27,496 bases of DNA from Acetobacteraceae bacterium (GTDB taxonomy: Bacteria > Pseudomonadota > Alphaproteobacteria > Acetobacterales > Acetobacteraceae): NCBI GenBank assembly GCA_947478535.1, contig CANJXD010000010.1:1-27496 (forward strand), given 5' to 3'. The translations under genes and the position numbers were made by a program. Below, piece by piece: positions 1-7,731 of this stretch (position 1 is the first letter of the stretch; the number at the start of each line of letters is the position of its first letter). A model generated the notes under the pieces. The model did not search any database. It was not told the origin of the DNA and saw only the letters and a program-made list of their open reading frames with translations.

Positions 1-102
1 CAGATGATCTTCGGCATCGTCACCATCGGGGTGATCGGGCTGGTGACGGATTTCCTGTTCAAGGCGCTGAACCGGCGACTGTTTCCCTGGGCCGTGCTGT
101 GA
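1..102 (+). CDS. ABC transporter permease, C-terminal fragment
   Basis: Only the last 33 codons and the stop are inside the window. They read as a hydrophobic helix (FGIVTIGVIGLVTDFLF) followed by a short basic tail (KALNRRLFPWAVL). This is the usual ending of SsuC/TauC/NrtB-type inner-membrane permeases, where a last helix is followed by R-x(2-3)-PW. The next gene encodes the matching ATPase and overlaps this stop by four bases (GTGA), so the two are one operon. The substrate cannot be read from this fragment; nitrate, aliphatic sulfonate, taurine or a pyrimidine precursor are all possible for the class. The 5' part of the gene lies before the window. Confidence 0.8.
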   Translation, partial: QMIFGIVTIGVIGLVTDFLFKALNRRLFPWAVL

Positions 103-914
103 GCGGGAAGACACTGCGCATCGAGGGCGTGACCCGCACCTTCCCGGCCACGCGCCAGGCCGGGCCGACGCTCGCCTTGCAACCCACCGACCTGACCGTC
201 TCGCCCGGCGAATTCGTCGCCATCCTCGGGCCCTCCGGCTGCGGCAAATCGACGCTGCTGCGGATCGTGGCGGGGCTCGACCGGCCGACGGGCGGCACGC
301 TCGCGCTGGACGGCGCGGCGATCACCGGGCCGGGGCCGGACCGGGGCATGGTGTTTCAATCCTACACCCTGTTCCCCTGGCTGACCGTCGCGCAGAACAT
401 CCGCTTCGGCCTGCGGGAGCGCGGCGTGCCGGAGACGGAACAGCGGGCGATTGCGGAAAAATTCCTCGCCCGCACGGGGCTTTCCGGCTTCGCCAACCAC
501 TGGCCGCGCCAGCTTTCCGGCGGCATGCAGCAGCGCTGCGCCCTGGCCCGCGCCCTGGCGAACGACCCGGAAATCCTGCTGCTGGACGAACCCTTCGGCG
601 CGCTGGACCACCAGACGCGGGAGCTCATGCAGGAATTGCTGCTCGAGATATGGGAGGAAGGCGACGGGTCTGGCGTTGCCGGACTTGGGCGCAAGACCGT
701 GCTGTTCGTCACCCATGACATCGACGAGGCGATCTTCCTCGCCAACCGCGTGCTGGTGATGTCTGCCCGCCCAGGGCGCATCAAGGCGGAGGTGACGGTC
801 CCCCTGCCCTATCCCCGGGACTGGCAGATGAAGACGTCCCCCGAATTCGGCGCGCTCAAGGCGCGGCTGATGGGGGAGATCCGGGAGGAAGTGCGGAAGG
901 CCATCGCCGGGTAG
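99..914 (+). CDS. ABC transporter ATP-binding protein (nitrate/sulfonate/taurine class)
   Basis: A 271-residue cytoplasmic ATPase that would power the permease encoded just upstream. All nucleotide-binding motifs are present: Walker A GPSGCGKS at residues 44-51, signature LSGGMQQR from residue 139, Walker B ILLLDEP with D163/E164, and the switch histidine in FVTHD at H206. The order and spacing are those of SsuB/TauB/NrtD proteins. A short Gly-rich insertion (EEGDGSGVAGLG, about residues 187-198) just before the H-loop strand is slightly longer than usual. The start is GTG at 99, overlapping the permease stop, which suggests translational coupling. Family assignment is firm; the imported substrate is not determinable here. 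Confidence 0.92.
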   Translation: MSGKTLRIEGVTRTFPATRQAGPTLALQPTDLTVSPGEFVAILGPSGCGKSTLLRIVAGLDRPTGGTLALDGAAITGPGPDRGMVFQSYTLFPWLTVAQNIRFGLRERGVPETEQRAIAEKFLARTGLSGFANHWPRQLSGGMQQRCALARALANDPEILLLDEPFGALDHQTRELMQELLLEIWEEGDGSGVAGLGRKTVLFVTHDIDEAIFLANRVLVMSARPGRIKAEVTVPLPYPRDWQMKTSPEFGALKARLMGEIREEVRKAIAG

Positions 915-929
915 TCCGCGCCCCTTTGA

Positions 930-1361
930 TCAGCGTCCCGTCACGCCGCATTCCGACAGCAGCGCCACCGGGTTGCCGCGCGCGGTGTTTGCCACCCGGG
1001 CGACTCGCGCGGAATCCTCGGGGGGCATGCCCCGGATCAGGCAGGCGCCGAGCGCCGTCATGTCGAGGGTCAGGCCGCAATTCCGCGCCTGGCTGGCAAC
1101 GCGGGTGCAGAAGGCGCGCTTCTGTTCCGGGGTCTGCTGCCCGAACACGCCCTGCAGCGCCGACAGCGTCGCCGGGCTGTGCCCGCCGGACTGCCCCGCC
1201 CCGCCACCGCCCAGCGCGCCGCCCAGCGCACCGGCGATGCCGCCGCCCTGGCTGCCGCCGCCTCCGCCGCCGAGACCAGGAATCGAAATCCCCTGCGCGG
1301 CCAGAGGCGCTGTCCCCGCCCCTGCGGCCAGCATCACCACCATCGCCAGAATCGCGCGCAT
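930..1361 (-). CDS. Exported Gly-rich small protein, function unknown
   Basis: A 143-residue protein starting MRAILAMVVMLAAGAG, with a signal peptide and a likely signal-peptidase I site after APLAAQG. The start at 1361 is preferred over in-frame ATGs at 1376 and 1385 because GGGAGG sits five bases upstream of it. After the signal comes a low-complexity Gly-rich stretch (about residues 25-60). The C-terminal half contains Cys residues (FCTRVASQARNCGL, LGACLIRG, SECG) that could form periplasmic disulfides. I do not recognise the family. The gene is convergent with the ABC ATPase gene (stops 15 bases apart) and divergent from the pteridine reductase gene. Confidence 0.7.
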   Translation of the reverse strand: MRAILAMVVMLAAGAGTAPLAAQGISIPGLGGGGGGSQGGGIAGALGGALGGGGAGQSGGHSPATLSALQGVFGQQTPEQKRAFCTRVASQARNCGLTLDMTALGACLIRGMPPEDSARVARVANTARGNPVALLSECGVTGR

Positions 1362-1457
1362 TGCCGCCTCCCTCATCGCGGCCACAGCTTTCCCCCGCGC
1401 CCCGTCACCGGGTCAACCGCTTGGCCTTCGCCGGCGCCCCGCGCTATGCCCGGCGCG

Positions 1458-2246
1458 ATGATCAACGCCATTGCCATAGACCCCCGGATTCCCCGTACCG
1501 CCCTCGTCACCGGGGGCGCTAAACGGCTGGGACGGGGCATCGCGTTGGCGTTGGCGGAAGCCGGCTTCGACATCGCGCTGCACTATGCCAGCAGCGCCAC
1601 GGAGGCCGCCGCCACGGGCCGGGAGATCGCGGCGCTCGGCCGCCGTGTCGTGCTGCTGCGCGCCGATCTCGCGCAGGAGGCGGAGGTTACCCCGATGATG
1701 GGGCTGGCGGAGGCGGCGCTCGGCCCGATCGGGGTGCTGGTCAACAACGCCTCCACCTTCGAGCGCGACGAATGGAACGACGCGACGCGGGAGAGCTGGG
1801 ACATGCACCTGGAGCCCAATCTCCGCGCGCCCTTCGTGCTGAGCCAGGCGCTGGCGACCAGGCTGCCGAAGACGGCGCAGGGCGTCATCATCAACCTGCT
1901 GGACCAGCGGGTATTCTCGCTGACGCCGCATTTCGTGTCCTACACCGTGTCCAAGGCGGCGCTGTGGACGCTGACGCAGACACTGGCCCTGGCGTTGGCG
2001 CCGCGCATTAGGGTGAACGGCATCGGGCCTGGGCCGGCCGTACCATCCCCCCGCCAGACCCAGGAACAATTCGACCGGCAATGCGCCTCCGTCCCGCTGC
2101 GCCACGGCACCAGCGTGGCGGAGGTGGCGCGGGGCGTCCTGGCCATCCTCGCCTTGCCGTCGATGACCGGCCAGATGATCGCCCTCGATGGCGGACAGCA
2201 CCTGCAATGGGCGCCCGCCGGCGGCGCCGCGGAGATCGCGGAATGA
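1458..2246 (+). CDS. SDR-family oxidoreductase, PTR1/FolM-like pteridine reductase
   Basis: A 262-residue short-chain dehydrogenase/reductase. The N-terminus TGGAKRLGRGIA followed by ALHYASSATEA resembles trypanosomatid PTR1 and bacterial FolM, which reduce dihydrobiopterin/dihydrofolate-type pterins with NADPH. NNAS and Y162-x3-K166 are present. The usual catalytic Ser is replaced by D149, 13 residues before Y162, the same arrangement as the Asp-Tyr-Lys triad of PTR1/FolM. The stop overlaps the folB start (ATGA), supporting a pterin role. The start is uncertain: ATG 1446 and ATG 1458 are both in frame and neither has a clear ribosome-binding site. A generic SDR of other specificity remains possible. 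Confidence 0.82.
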   Translation: MINAIAIDPRIPRTALVTGGAKRLGRGIALALAEAGFDIALHYASSATEAAATGREIAALGRRVVLLRADLAQEAEVTPMMGLAEAALGPIGVLVNNASTFERDEWNDATRESWDMHLEPNLRAPFVLSQALATRLPKTAQGVIINLLDQRVFSLTPHFVSYTVSKAALWTLTQTLALALAPRIRVNGIGPGPAVPSPRQTQEQFDRQCASVPLRHGTSVAEVARGVLAILALPSMTGQMIALDGGQHLQWAPAGGAAEIAE

Positions 2247-2635
2247 GCTACTGGCCGGATGCCGACAAGGGCCGCCGCGTGGTGTTCGTGCGTGGGCTGG
2301 AGCTGATGGCACGCCTCGGCATCCATCCGCATGAGAAGGCGGCACCGCAGCGCATCGTCCTCGGCGTCGAACTCGTCGTGCTCGATGATGCGGCACCGGA
2401 CGCCGTCGGCCCGGATGATTTCCGCCGCGTGGTGGATTACGCGCAGCTCGTGGAAACCGCCCGCGCCACCGTCGCCTCCGGCCACGTCCTGCTGGTCGAG
2501 ACACTGGCCGAGCGCGTCGCGCTGGCGGCCCTCGCCGATCCCCGGGTGGAGCGCGCGCGGGTGACGGTGGAGAAGCCGGACGCCTTCCCGGACGTCGCCA
2601 GTGTCGGCGTGGTGGTGGAGCGGCGGCGTGGCTGA
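2243..2635 (+). CDS. folB: Dihydroneopterin aldolase
   Basis: A 130-residue cytoplasmic enzyme that converts 7,8-dihydroneopterin to 6-hydroxymethyl-dihydropterin and glycolaldehyde in folate synthesis. Family landmarks are GLELMARLGIHPHEK near the N-terminus, the substrate-binding VDYAQLVE segment, HVLLVETLAERVA with the pterin-binding E86, and VEKPDAFP with the catalytic K111. Length is normal for FolB. The ATG overlaps the stop of the preceding reductase gene as ATGA, so translation is probably coupled. A longer in-frame extension from 2081 is excluded because it overlaps the reductase gene and has no family similarity. Confidence 0.93.
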   Translation: MSYWPDADKGRRVVFVRGLELMARLGIHPHEKAAPQRIVLGVELVVLDDAAPDAVGPDDFRRVVDYAQLVETARATVASGHVLLVETLAERVALAALADPRVERARVTVEKPDAFPDVASVGVVVERRRG

Positions 2636-2810
2636 TGCCGCCATCGCTACCCACCCGAACGTGAAAGGGCGTGGGTTTGGAAGGGGTTGCGCGGGGACTT
2701 TTCCACCGAGGTCACGACCGTGTGAGCGGTATATCGCTGTCAATGGCGAAGATGGTCTTGACCTGCGAAAGCAATCCTTCGCACCAGCAAAATACAATGA
2801 AATCAACACG

Positions 2811-2839
2811 TTGACAAATGTGCCCAAAACGCAGGCAAT
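2811..2839 (+). promoter_or_regulatory. Candidate sigma70-type promoter for uvrC
   Basis: A consensus TTGACA at 2811-2816 is followed after 17 bases by GGCAAT (2834-2839), a weak -10 matching TATAAT at three positions. It lies in the AT-richer gap, about 140 bases before uvrC and in the right direction. The -10 is poor, so the call is tentative. Confidence 0.3.
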
Positions 2840-2899
2840 GCCGTGTGACTGGCGGATGACAGCCATTTCGCGTGCTTCAAAAGCGAATCGCCCACAGAG

Positions 2900-2922
2900 T
2901 TGTCCACAGCTTCGGTGGACAA
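2900..2922. repeat. Perfect 8-bp inverted repeat upstream of uvrC
   Basis: TTGTCCAC (2900-2907) and GTGGACAA (2915-2922) are exact reverse complements separated by seven bases. Each arm resembles a DnaA box: TTGTCCACA differs from TTATCCACA by one base, and the opposite-strand TTGTCCACC by two. It could be a protein-binding site or an RNA hairpin in the uvrC leader. There is no U-tract to make it a terminator. Confidence 0.6.
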
Positions 2923-2980
2923 TCGTAAAGCACCCGCTGACGCCATTTCCACAGCGTCTCGACTTTCGTGACACCGTCGC

Positions 2981-4897
2981 GTGAGCGAGCCCGAGGAACC
3001 CTCTCTGGAACAGCCCATGCCCCCGCAAGTGGCGCTGCAGGGCCTTGCCGTCATCGAGGCGACGCTGGCCACCTTGCCGACCTCGCCGGGCGTCTATCGC
3101 ATGCTCGATGCGAAGGGCGATGCGCTCTATGTCGGCAAGGCGCGCAGCCTGCGGAAGCGCGTCGTCGCCTATACGCAGCTTGCGCGGCTGCCGGAGCGGC
3201 TGCGGCGCATGGTCTTCGAGACCCGCAGCATGGAGGTGATGACGACGGGGAGCGAGGCGGAAGCCCTGCTGCTCGAAGCCAACCTCATCAAGAAGCTGCG
3301 GCCGCGCTTCAACATCGTGCTGCGGGACGACAAATCCTATCCCTGGCTGGTGATGACGGAGGACCATCCCTATCCGCAGATCGCCAAGCATCGGGGCGAA
3401 AGGCGGAAGGGCGCGAGCTATTGGGGGCCCTTCGCCTCTGCCTGGGCGGTGAACCAGACGCTGACCGCCCTGCAGCGGGTGTTCCTGCTGCGATCCTGCC
3501 GGGACACCGTGTTCGATGCCCGCACCCGCCCCTGCCTGCTGCACCAGATCAAGCGCTGCTGCGCGCCCTGCGTGGAACGGATCAGCCAGGCCGACTATGC
3601 CGAGCTGGTGCGGGAGGCGAAAGATTTCCTCAGCGGCGGCACGCCCACCCTCCAAAAAACGCTGGCAAAGGAGATGGAGGAAGCGGCGGAGCGCCTGGAA
3701 TTCGAGCGCGCGGCCTCGATCCGCGACCGCATCCGGGGTCTGACCCATGTGCAGGGCAAGGACCGCATCAACCTGGATGGGGTGAACGACGCCGATGTGG
3801 TGGCGCTGCACCAGATGGCCGGGCAGTCCTGCGTGCAGGTCTTCTTCTTCCGCGGCGGCCGCAACAACGGCAATCGGCCCTTCTTCCTGTCCCACGCCAA
3901 GTCGGAACAGCCACCGGAGGAGGTGATCGGCGCCTTCCTCGCCCAGCTCTATGACGACCTGCCGCCGCCGCCCCTCATCCTGCTGTCGCATGATCCGGAG
4001 GATGCCGCCCTGCTGGCGGAGGCGCTGAGCCTGAAGGCCGGGCGCAAGGTGGAACTCCACCGCCCGCAGCGCGGCGAAAAGCGCGGCGCCGTCGAACACG
4101 CCCAGACCAATGCGCGGGAAGCGATCGAGCGCCGCATGGCCGAGGGCGCCGCGCAGGCGGACCTGCTGGCCGGCGTCGCCCGGGTGTTCGACCTCGCGGA
4201 TTCGCCGGGACGGGTCGAGATCTATGACAACAGCCACATCATGGGCACCAACGCGTATGGCGTGATGGTGGTGGCGGGGCCGGCGGGCTTCCTGAAGCAG
4301 CACTACCGCAAATACGCCATCAAGGGCGGCACTCCCCCCGCCCCCGCGCCCAGGGGTGGCGACGATTTCGCGATGATGCGGGAGGTCTTCGAGCGCCGCT
4401 TCGGTCGCGCCCTGAAGGAAGACCCGGGGCGGGAGAATGAAGGCTGGCCCGACCTGGTACTGATCGATGGCGGCGCCGGCCAGCTTTCCGCGGCGCGGGA
4501 GATCCTGGCCGAGATGGGGCTGGATGACATTCCCCTCGTCGGCATGGCCAAGGGGGCGGATCGCGATGCCGGGCGGGAATGGTTCCACCAGACGGGGAAG
4601 GATCCGTTTCAGCTGCCGCCCCGCGATGCCGTCCTGTACTACCTGCAACGCCTGCGGGACGAAGCGCATCGCTTCGCCATCACCACGCATCGCGCCGGCC
4701 GGTCGAAATCCCTGGTGCGGTCGGAACTGGATGACGTGCCGGGGGTTGGGTCCGCAATCAAGCGTAAGCTGCTGAACCATTTCGGCTCGGCGCGTGGCGT
4801 CAGGAATGCGGGGTTGCCGGACCTGGAGAACACCCCGGGCATCGGTCCCGCCGTGGCGCGGCGCATCTATGGCCATTTCCACCCCTCGGACGGGTAG
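2981..4897 (+). CDS. uvrC: Excinuclease ABC subunit C
   Basis: A 638-residue dual-incision nuclease of nucleotide excision repair, acting with UvrA and UvrB. In order: GIY-YIG nuclease domain ([18 protein letters not shown], residues 37-54), a four-Cys cluster region (SCRDTVFD...[14 protein letters not shown]) as in iron-sulfur UvrC proteins, UVR domain near 210-250 ([19 protein letters not shown]), RNase H-like nuclease ([30 protein letters not shown]), and a C-terminal double helix-hairpin-helix ([21 protein letters not shown]). Length is typical. The start is GTG 2981, with no clear ribosome-binding site; ATG 3017 is an alternative that keeps all domains. Confidence 0.95.
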   Translation: MSEPEEPSLEQPMPPQVALQGLAVIEATLATLPTSPGVYRMLDAKGDALYVGKARSLRKRVVAYTQLARLPERLRRMVFETRSMEVMTTGSEAEALLLEANLIKKLRPRFNIVLRDDKSYPWLVMTEDHPYPQIAKHRGERRKGASYWGPFASAWAVNQTLTALQRVFLLRSCRDTVFDARTRPCLLHQIKRCCAPCVERISQADYAELVREAKDFLSGGTPTLQKTLAKEMEEAAERLEFERAASIRDRIRGLTHVQGKDRINLDGVNDADVVALHQMAGQSCVQVFFFRGGRNNGNRPFFLSHAKSEQPPEEVIGAFLAQLYDDLPPPPLILLSHDPEDAALLAEALSLKAGRKVELHRPQRGEKRGAVEHAQTNAREAIERRMAEGAAQADLLAGVARVFDLADSPGRVEIYDNSHIMGTNAYGVMVVAGPAGFLKQHYRKYAIKGGTPPAPAPRGGDDFAMMREVFERRFGRALKEDPGRENEGWPDLVLIDGGAGQLSAAREILAEMGLDDIPLVGMAKGADRDAGREWFHQTGKDPFQLPPRDAVLYYLQRLRDEAHRFAITTHRAGRSKSLVRSELDDVPGVGSAIKRKLLNHFGSARGVRNAGLPDLENTPGIGPAVARRIYGHFHPSDG

Positions 4898-4957
4898 CGG
4901 GTTAGCCCTTCGCTTTGGGATCGCGTATGCCTGCCCCTCCACGCGGAGAGCCGCCCC

Positions 4958-5536
4958 TTGCTGCATGCCCTTTATGCCCGGGTGATGACCCTCGCCCAGC
5001 ATCCGCGCGCCGCCACCTGGCTGGGCCTGGTCAGCTTTGCGGAGAGCAGCTTCTTCCCGATTCCGCCCGATGCGATGCTGGTGCCGATGATGCTGGCGCG
5101 GCCGGACGCGGCCTGGCGACTGGCGGCGATCTGCACCATCACCTCGGTGCTCGGCGGCATCCTCGGCTATTTCATCGGCTACTTCCTGTTCGAGGCGATC
5201 GCCCAGCCGGTGCTGGCCGCTTATGGCCATGCCGATGCGCTGTCCCGCTTCGAGACCTGGTTCCAGCAATGGGGTGCCGCGGTCATCCTGGTGAAGGGGC
5301 TGACGCCGATTCCCTTCAAGATCGTGACGATCGCGGCCGGCGCGGCGAAGATGGATTTCTTCCTGTTCGTGCTGACCAGTGCGGTGACGCGCGGCGCCCG
5401 CTTCTTCCTGCTGGCGGCGCTGATCCGCCGCTTCGGCCCCGGGGTGCGGGAATTCATCGAAAAGCGGCTGATCCTGGTCACCACCACCTGCGCCGTGCTG
5501 CTGATCCTGGGTTTCGCCGCCTTGCGATACCTTTAG
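4958..5536 (+). CDS. YqaA/DedA-family membrane protein (VTT domain)
   Basis: A 192-residue inner-membrane protein. The first segment carries SFAESSFFPIPPDAMLVPMML, the E-x(n)-P-x-P re-entrant signature of the SNARE-associated/VTT superfamily (YqaA branch). GGILGYFIGYFLFEAIA and a basic GYG-like segment follow, then GLTPIPFKIVTIAAGAAKMDF and a final transmembrane helix (LVTTTCAVLLILGF). DedA-type proteins are linked to lipid-carrier or phospholipid flipping and membrane homeostasis; the exact substrate of this branch is unknown. The TTG start at 4958 has GGAG nine bases upstream; ATG 4985 is an alternative. It lies directly before pgsA, consistent with membrane lipid biology. Confidence 0.85.
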   Translation: MLHALYARVMTLAQHPRAATWLGLVSFAESSFFPIPPDAMLVPMMLARPDAAWRLAAICTITSVLGGILGYFIGYFLFEAIAQPVLAAYGHADALSRFETWFQQWGAAVILVKGLTPIPFKIVTIAAGAAKMDFFLFVLTSAVTRGARFFLLAALIRRFGPGVREFIEKRLILVTTTCAVLLILGFAALRYL

Positions 5537-5585
5537 AGTCCACCGCCTCGCACGCCCCGAAGCGGTCTGCTAAGGGAGGTCCTGC

Positions 5586-6230
5586 ATGCCAACCGACCTG
5601 CCCAACCTGCTGACGCTGTCGCGGATCGCCGCCATCCCGCTGATGGTGTTCTTTGCCGCCATCCGCGAACCCTGGGCGGATCTGGCGGCCTGTGTCGTCT
5701 TCAGTATTGCCGCCATCACCGATTATTTCGACGGCAAGCTGGCGCGGGACTGGCAGCAGACCAGCGCCTTCGGCCGCATGCTGGACCCCATCGCGGACAA
5801 GCTGCTGGTCGGGGCCGCGCTGATGGTGCTGGCGGGCATGGGGCGGTTTTCGGATACCGGGCTCTACCCTGCCATCGTGATCCTGCTGCGGGAGATCCTG
5901 GTCTCCGGCCTGCGGGAGTATCTGGCGGAACTGCGGGTGGGCCTGCCCGTGACGAAGCTGGCGAAGTGGAAGACCGGCTTCCAGATGGGCGCGCTCGGCA
6001 CCCTGCTGGGCGGGGACAGCGCGGCCCCCCTGGTCTGGCTGCACTGGCTGCCCGTCTCCCTGATCGGGGAGATCATGCTCTGGTCGGCGGCGGTGCTGAC
6101 CCTGGTCACGGGGTGGGACTACCTCCAGGCCGGACTGCGCCACGTCGTCGCGGCGACGAATCCACCCACATCCACCACCATTGGGCAGGACGGTAGCAGC
6201 CGCGCCCCGCAAACGCCGGTTGGGTCTTGA
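5586..6230 (+). CDS. pgsA: CDP-diacylglycerol-glycerol-3-phosphate 3-phosphatidyltransferase
   Basis: A 214-residue integral membrane enzyme making phosphatidylglycerol-phosphate from CDP-diacylglycerol and glycerol-3-phosphate, the committed step to phosphatidylglycerol and cardiolipin. The complete CDP-alcohol phosphotransferase motif is present: D49-G50-x2-A53-R54-x8-G63-x3-D67-x3-D71, which binds the two metal ions. The N-terminus NLLTLSRIAAIPLMV is typical of PgsA. GGGAGG a few bases upstream fixes the ATG at 5586. A Ser/Thr/Pro-rich C-terminal tail of about 25 residues (from ATNPPTS) is longer than in compact PgsA proteins. The stop lies 56 bases before the preferred start of the next gene. 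Confidence 0.95.
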   Translation: MPTDLPNLLTLSRIAAIPLMVFFAAIREPWADLAACVVFSIAAITDYFDGKLARDWQQTSAFGRMLDPIADKLLVGAALMVLAGMGRFSDTGLYPAIVILLREILVSGLREYLAELRVGLPVTKLAKWKTGFQMGALGTLLGGDSAAPLVWLHWLPVSLIGEIMLWSAAVLTLVTGWDYLQAGLRHVVAATNPPTSTTIGQDGSSRAPQTPVGS

Positions 6231-6286
6231 GCCTGGCCATGCTGCGGCGCATCTTCACCGAGACCATTGCCACCACGGGAGCCGAC

Positions 6287-6991
6287 ATGGCCGCTGCCCT
6301 ACCGAGTTTCCGTTCCACCCATCGCCTGCTCGTGCGGGGGCCCGTGCTGGGCCTTGCGCTGCTCGCCTCGGCCTGCTCAGGCAGCGGCGGGGTCAGTGGC
6401 GCGCTGTCCTCGGTGGGCGATCAGATCAGTTCCGGCTTCGGCATCATCACCGCGCCCTTCATGGGGCCGACGACGGTCATCGCCGCCGATAGCCTGACGG
6501 CGCAGCGCGTGCGCGGCGGCAACCCCGCCGTGGAGGCGCTGACGCCCGAGCCCGGCAACGTCTGGCCGGAAGGCGAGGCGCCGCGCCCGACGCTGATGAG
6601 CGGCCCGGATGAGGCGATGCGCAACATCCCGAGCTACAGCCCGAGCCTGATCCAGGGCGCGCCGGCCGCTGCCTCCCCCATCGCGACGCCCGGCGTCCCT
6701 TCGGGGCGCCGTGGTTCCTCCTCGGCCCCGCAGCCGCCGCTGGCCTCGGGCGATTTCGCGCGCGCGCCGGCGATGCAGGCGGCACCGGGCGCACTTTCCC
6801 CACCTCCGCCGCGGCCGGAAGGTGGCGTCATCACCACGCCGGGCGGCGGCACCGCCATCATCACCGGTCGGGCCGGGCGCGTCAGCGGCACCGTGTCGCC
6901 GCAGGGCGGTGGCTCCGTGACGCGGGACGGCAATGTCGAGACCTGGATCGGGCCGGACGGGCGCGTCTCGACTCGCGTCGTGCCGAACTGA
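6287..6991 (+). CDS. Predicted lipoprotein, function unknown
   Basis: A 234-residue protein with basic n-region (FRSTHRLLVRG), hydrophobic core (VLGLALLASA) and Cys at C30, a slightly unusual lipobox (A-S-A-C rather than L-x-x-C). The ATG at 6287 is chosen because GGGAG lies just before it and gives a normal signal peptide; in-frame starts at 6227 (TTG overlapping the pgsA stop) and 6239 would give an over-long n-region. The mature part is Pro/Ala/Gly-rich and probably disordered, ending in a more ordered segment, NVETWIGPDGRVSTRVV. I do not recognise a named family. It may be Lgt-modified and sit in the outer membrane. Confidence 0.72.
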   Translation: MAAALPSFRSTHRLLVRGPVLGLALLASACSGSGGVSGALSSVGDQISSGFGIITAPFMGPTTVIAADSLTAQRVRGGNPAVEALTPEPGNVWPEGEAPRPTLMSGPDEAMRNIPSYSPSLIQGAPAAASPIATPGVPSGRRGSSSAPQPPLASGDFARAPAMQAAPGALSPPPPRPEGGVITTPGGGTAIITGRAGRVSGTVSPQGGGSVTRDGNVETWIGPDGRVSTRVVPN

Positions 6992-7007
6992 GGGACATCC
7001 TCCTCCC

Positions 7008-7259
7008 TTGAAGATCCTGTATTTCGCCTGGGTGCGGCAGCGGATCGGCCTGGCGGAGGAGGAAGTGTCCCCCCCGGCCGAGGTGCGGGACGTGGCTGGC
7101 CTCGTGGCATGGCTCGCGACGCGCAGCCCCGGCCATGCCAGCGCCTTCGCCGATCCGCGCCAGGTGCGCGCCGCGGTGAACCAGGATTTCGCAACGCCCG
7201 ATGCCGCCGTGGCGCCGGGTGACGAGGTGGCCTTCTTCCCCCCCGTCACGGGGGGCTGA
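7008..7259 (+). CDS. moaD: Molybdopterin synthase sulfur-carrier subunit
   Basis: An 83-residue ubiquitin-like protein. It starts KILYFAWVRQRIG and ends DEVAFFPPVTGG; the C-terminal Gly-Gly is the site adenylated by MoeB and converted to thiocarboxylate, which donates sulfur to precursor Z. The TTG at 7008 is chosen because it starts the beta-grasp fold exactly; a longer frame from 6933 overlaps the lipoprotein gene. The upstream bases are pyrimidine-rich, with no good ribosome-binding site. The moaE ATG begins four bases after the stop, forming a moaDE unit without moaA, moaB or moaC nearby. Confidence 0.93.
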   Translation: MKILYFAWVRQRIGLAEEEVSPPAEVRDVAGLVAWLATRSPGHASAFADPRQVRAAVNQDFATPDAAVAPGDEVAFFPPVTGG

Positions 7260-7263
7260 GCGC

Positions 7264-7731
7264 ATGAGCGCCGTGACGCCGCGGATCCGCGTGCAGGAAG
7301 CCTCCTTCGACCTGGCGGCGGAAACCGCCTTGCTGTCCGAAGGCCGGGTCGATGTCGGCGGCATCGCCAGCTTCGTCGGCGTCTGCCGCGGCGATGACGG
7401 GCTGGCCGCGCTGGTGCTGGAACACTACCCCGGCATGACCGAACGGGCGCTGGAGACGATCGCGCGGCAGGCCTGTAGCCGCTGGCCGCTCACGGGCTGC
7501 ACCGTCATCCACCGTGTCGGCCGCATCCTGCCGGGGGCTGGCATCGTGCTGGTGCTGGCGGCATCCGCCCACCGGCAGGCAGCACTTGAAGCTTGCGCCT
7601 TCCTGATCGACTGGCTGAAGACCGGCGCCCCCTTCTGGAAGCGGGAGGAATTCGCCAGCGGCGATTCCCGCTGGGTGGAGGCCAAGGCGACGGATGACGA
7701 GGCCGCCGCGCGCTGGCTGAGCCAGCCTTGA
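7264..7731 (+). CDS. moaE: Molybdopterin synthase catalytic subunit
   Basis: A 155-residue large subunit of molybdopterin synthase, which inserts the dithiolene sulfurs into cyclic pyranopterin monophosphate using MoaD thiocarboxylate. Landmarks are FVGVCRG near residue 38, LEHYPGMTE, HRVGRILPG, and WLKTGAPFWKREE containing K119 and K126, which fall at the same positions as the active-site lysines of the E. coli protein. The ATG at 7264 follows moaD by four bases. An in-frame GTG-type extension from 7201 overlaps moaD and is rejected. The stop overlaps the next start as TTGA. Confidence 0.95.
   Translation: MSAVTPRIRVQEASFDLAAETALLSEGRVDVGGIASFVGVCRGDDGLAALVLEHYPGMTERALETIARQACSRWPLTGCTVIHRVGRILPGAGIVLVLAASAHRQAALEACAFLIDWLKTGAPFWKREEFASGDSRWVEAKATDDEAAARWLSQP

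Larger units (their letters stand above)
2636..2980. other. Non-coding gap, AT-richer than surroundings
   Basis: 345 bases between folB and uvrC without a convincing gene. Composition changes sharply: 2781-2830 has 20 G/C in 50 bases, whereas the neighbouring genes are strongly GC-rich. The gap holds a perfect TTGACA hexamer, an inverted repeat at 2900-2922 and several sequences resembling DnaA boxes: TTTTCCACC at 2699, TTGTCCACA at 2900, TTGTCCACC on the minus strand ending at 2914, and ATTTCCACA at 2945. An open plus-strand frame crosses it but has no family features and a non-coding composition. Confidence 0.6.

Noticed and set aside
1413..2654. Long minus-strand open frame opposite the pteridine reductase and folB genes
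   Set aside because: Arg/Pro/Gly-rich shadow of two strongly supported genes.
2708..2980. Possible LexA (SOS) operator for uvrC
   Set aside because: No GAAC-N7-GTTC or GTTC-N7-GTTC pattern was found in the gap, so SOS control is not supported.
2601..2984. Plus-strand open frame across the folB-uvrC gap
   Set aside because: Overlaps the folB end, has mixed composition unlike local genes and no recognisable domain; better seen as non-coding.
1940..5269. Very long minus-strand open frame (over 1,100 codons) opposite folB, uvrC and the YqaA-like gene
   Set aside because: It is antisense to well-supported genes, has a His/Arg/Gly/Ala-rich composition typical of reversed high-GC coding DNA and shows no family motif.
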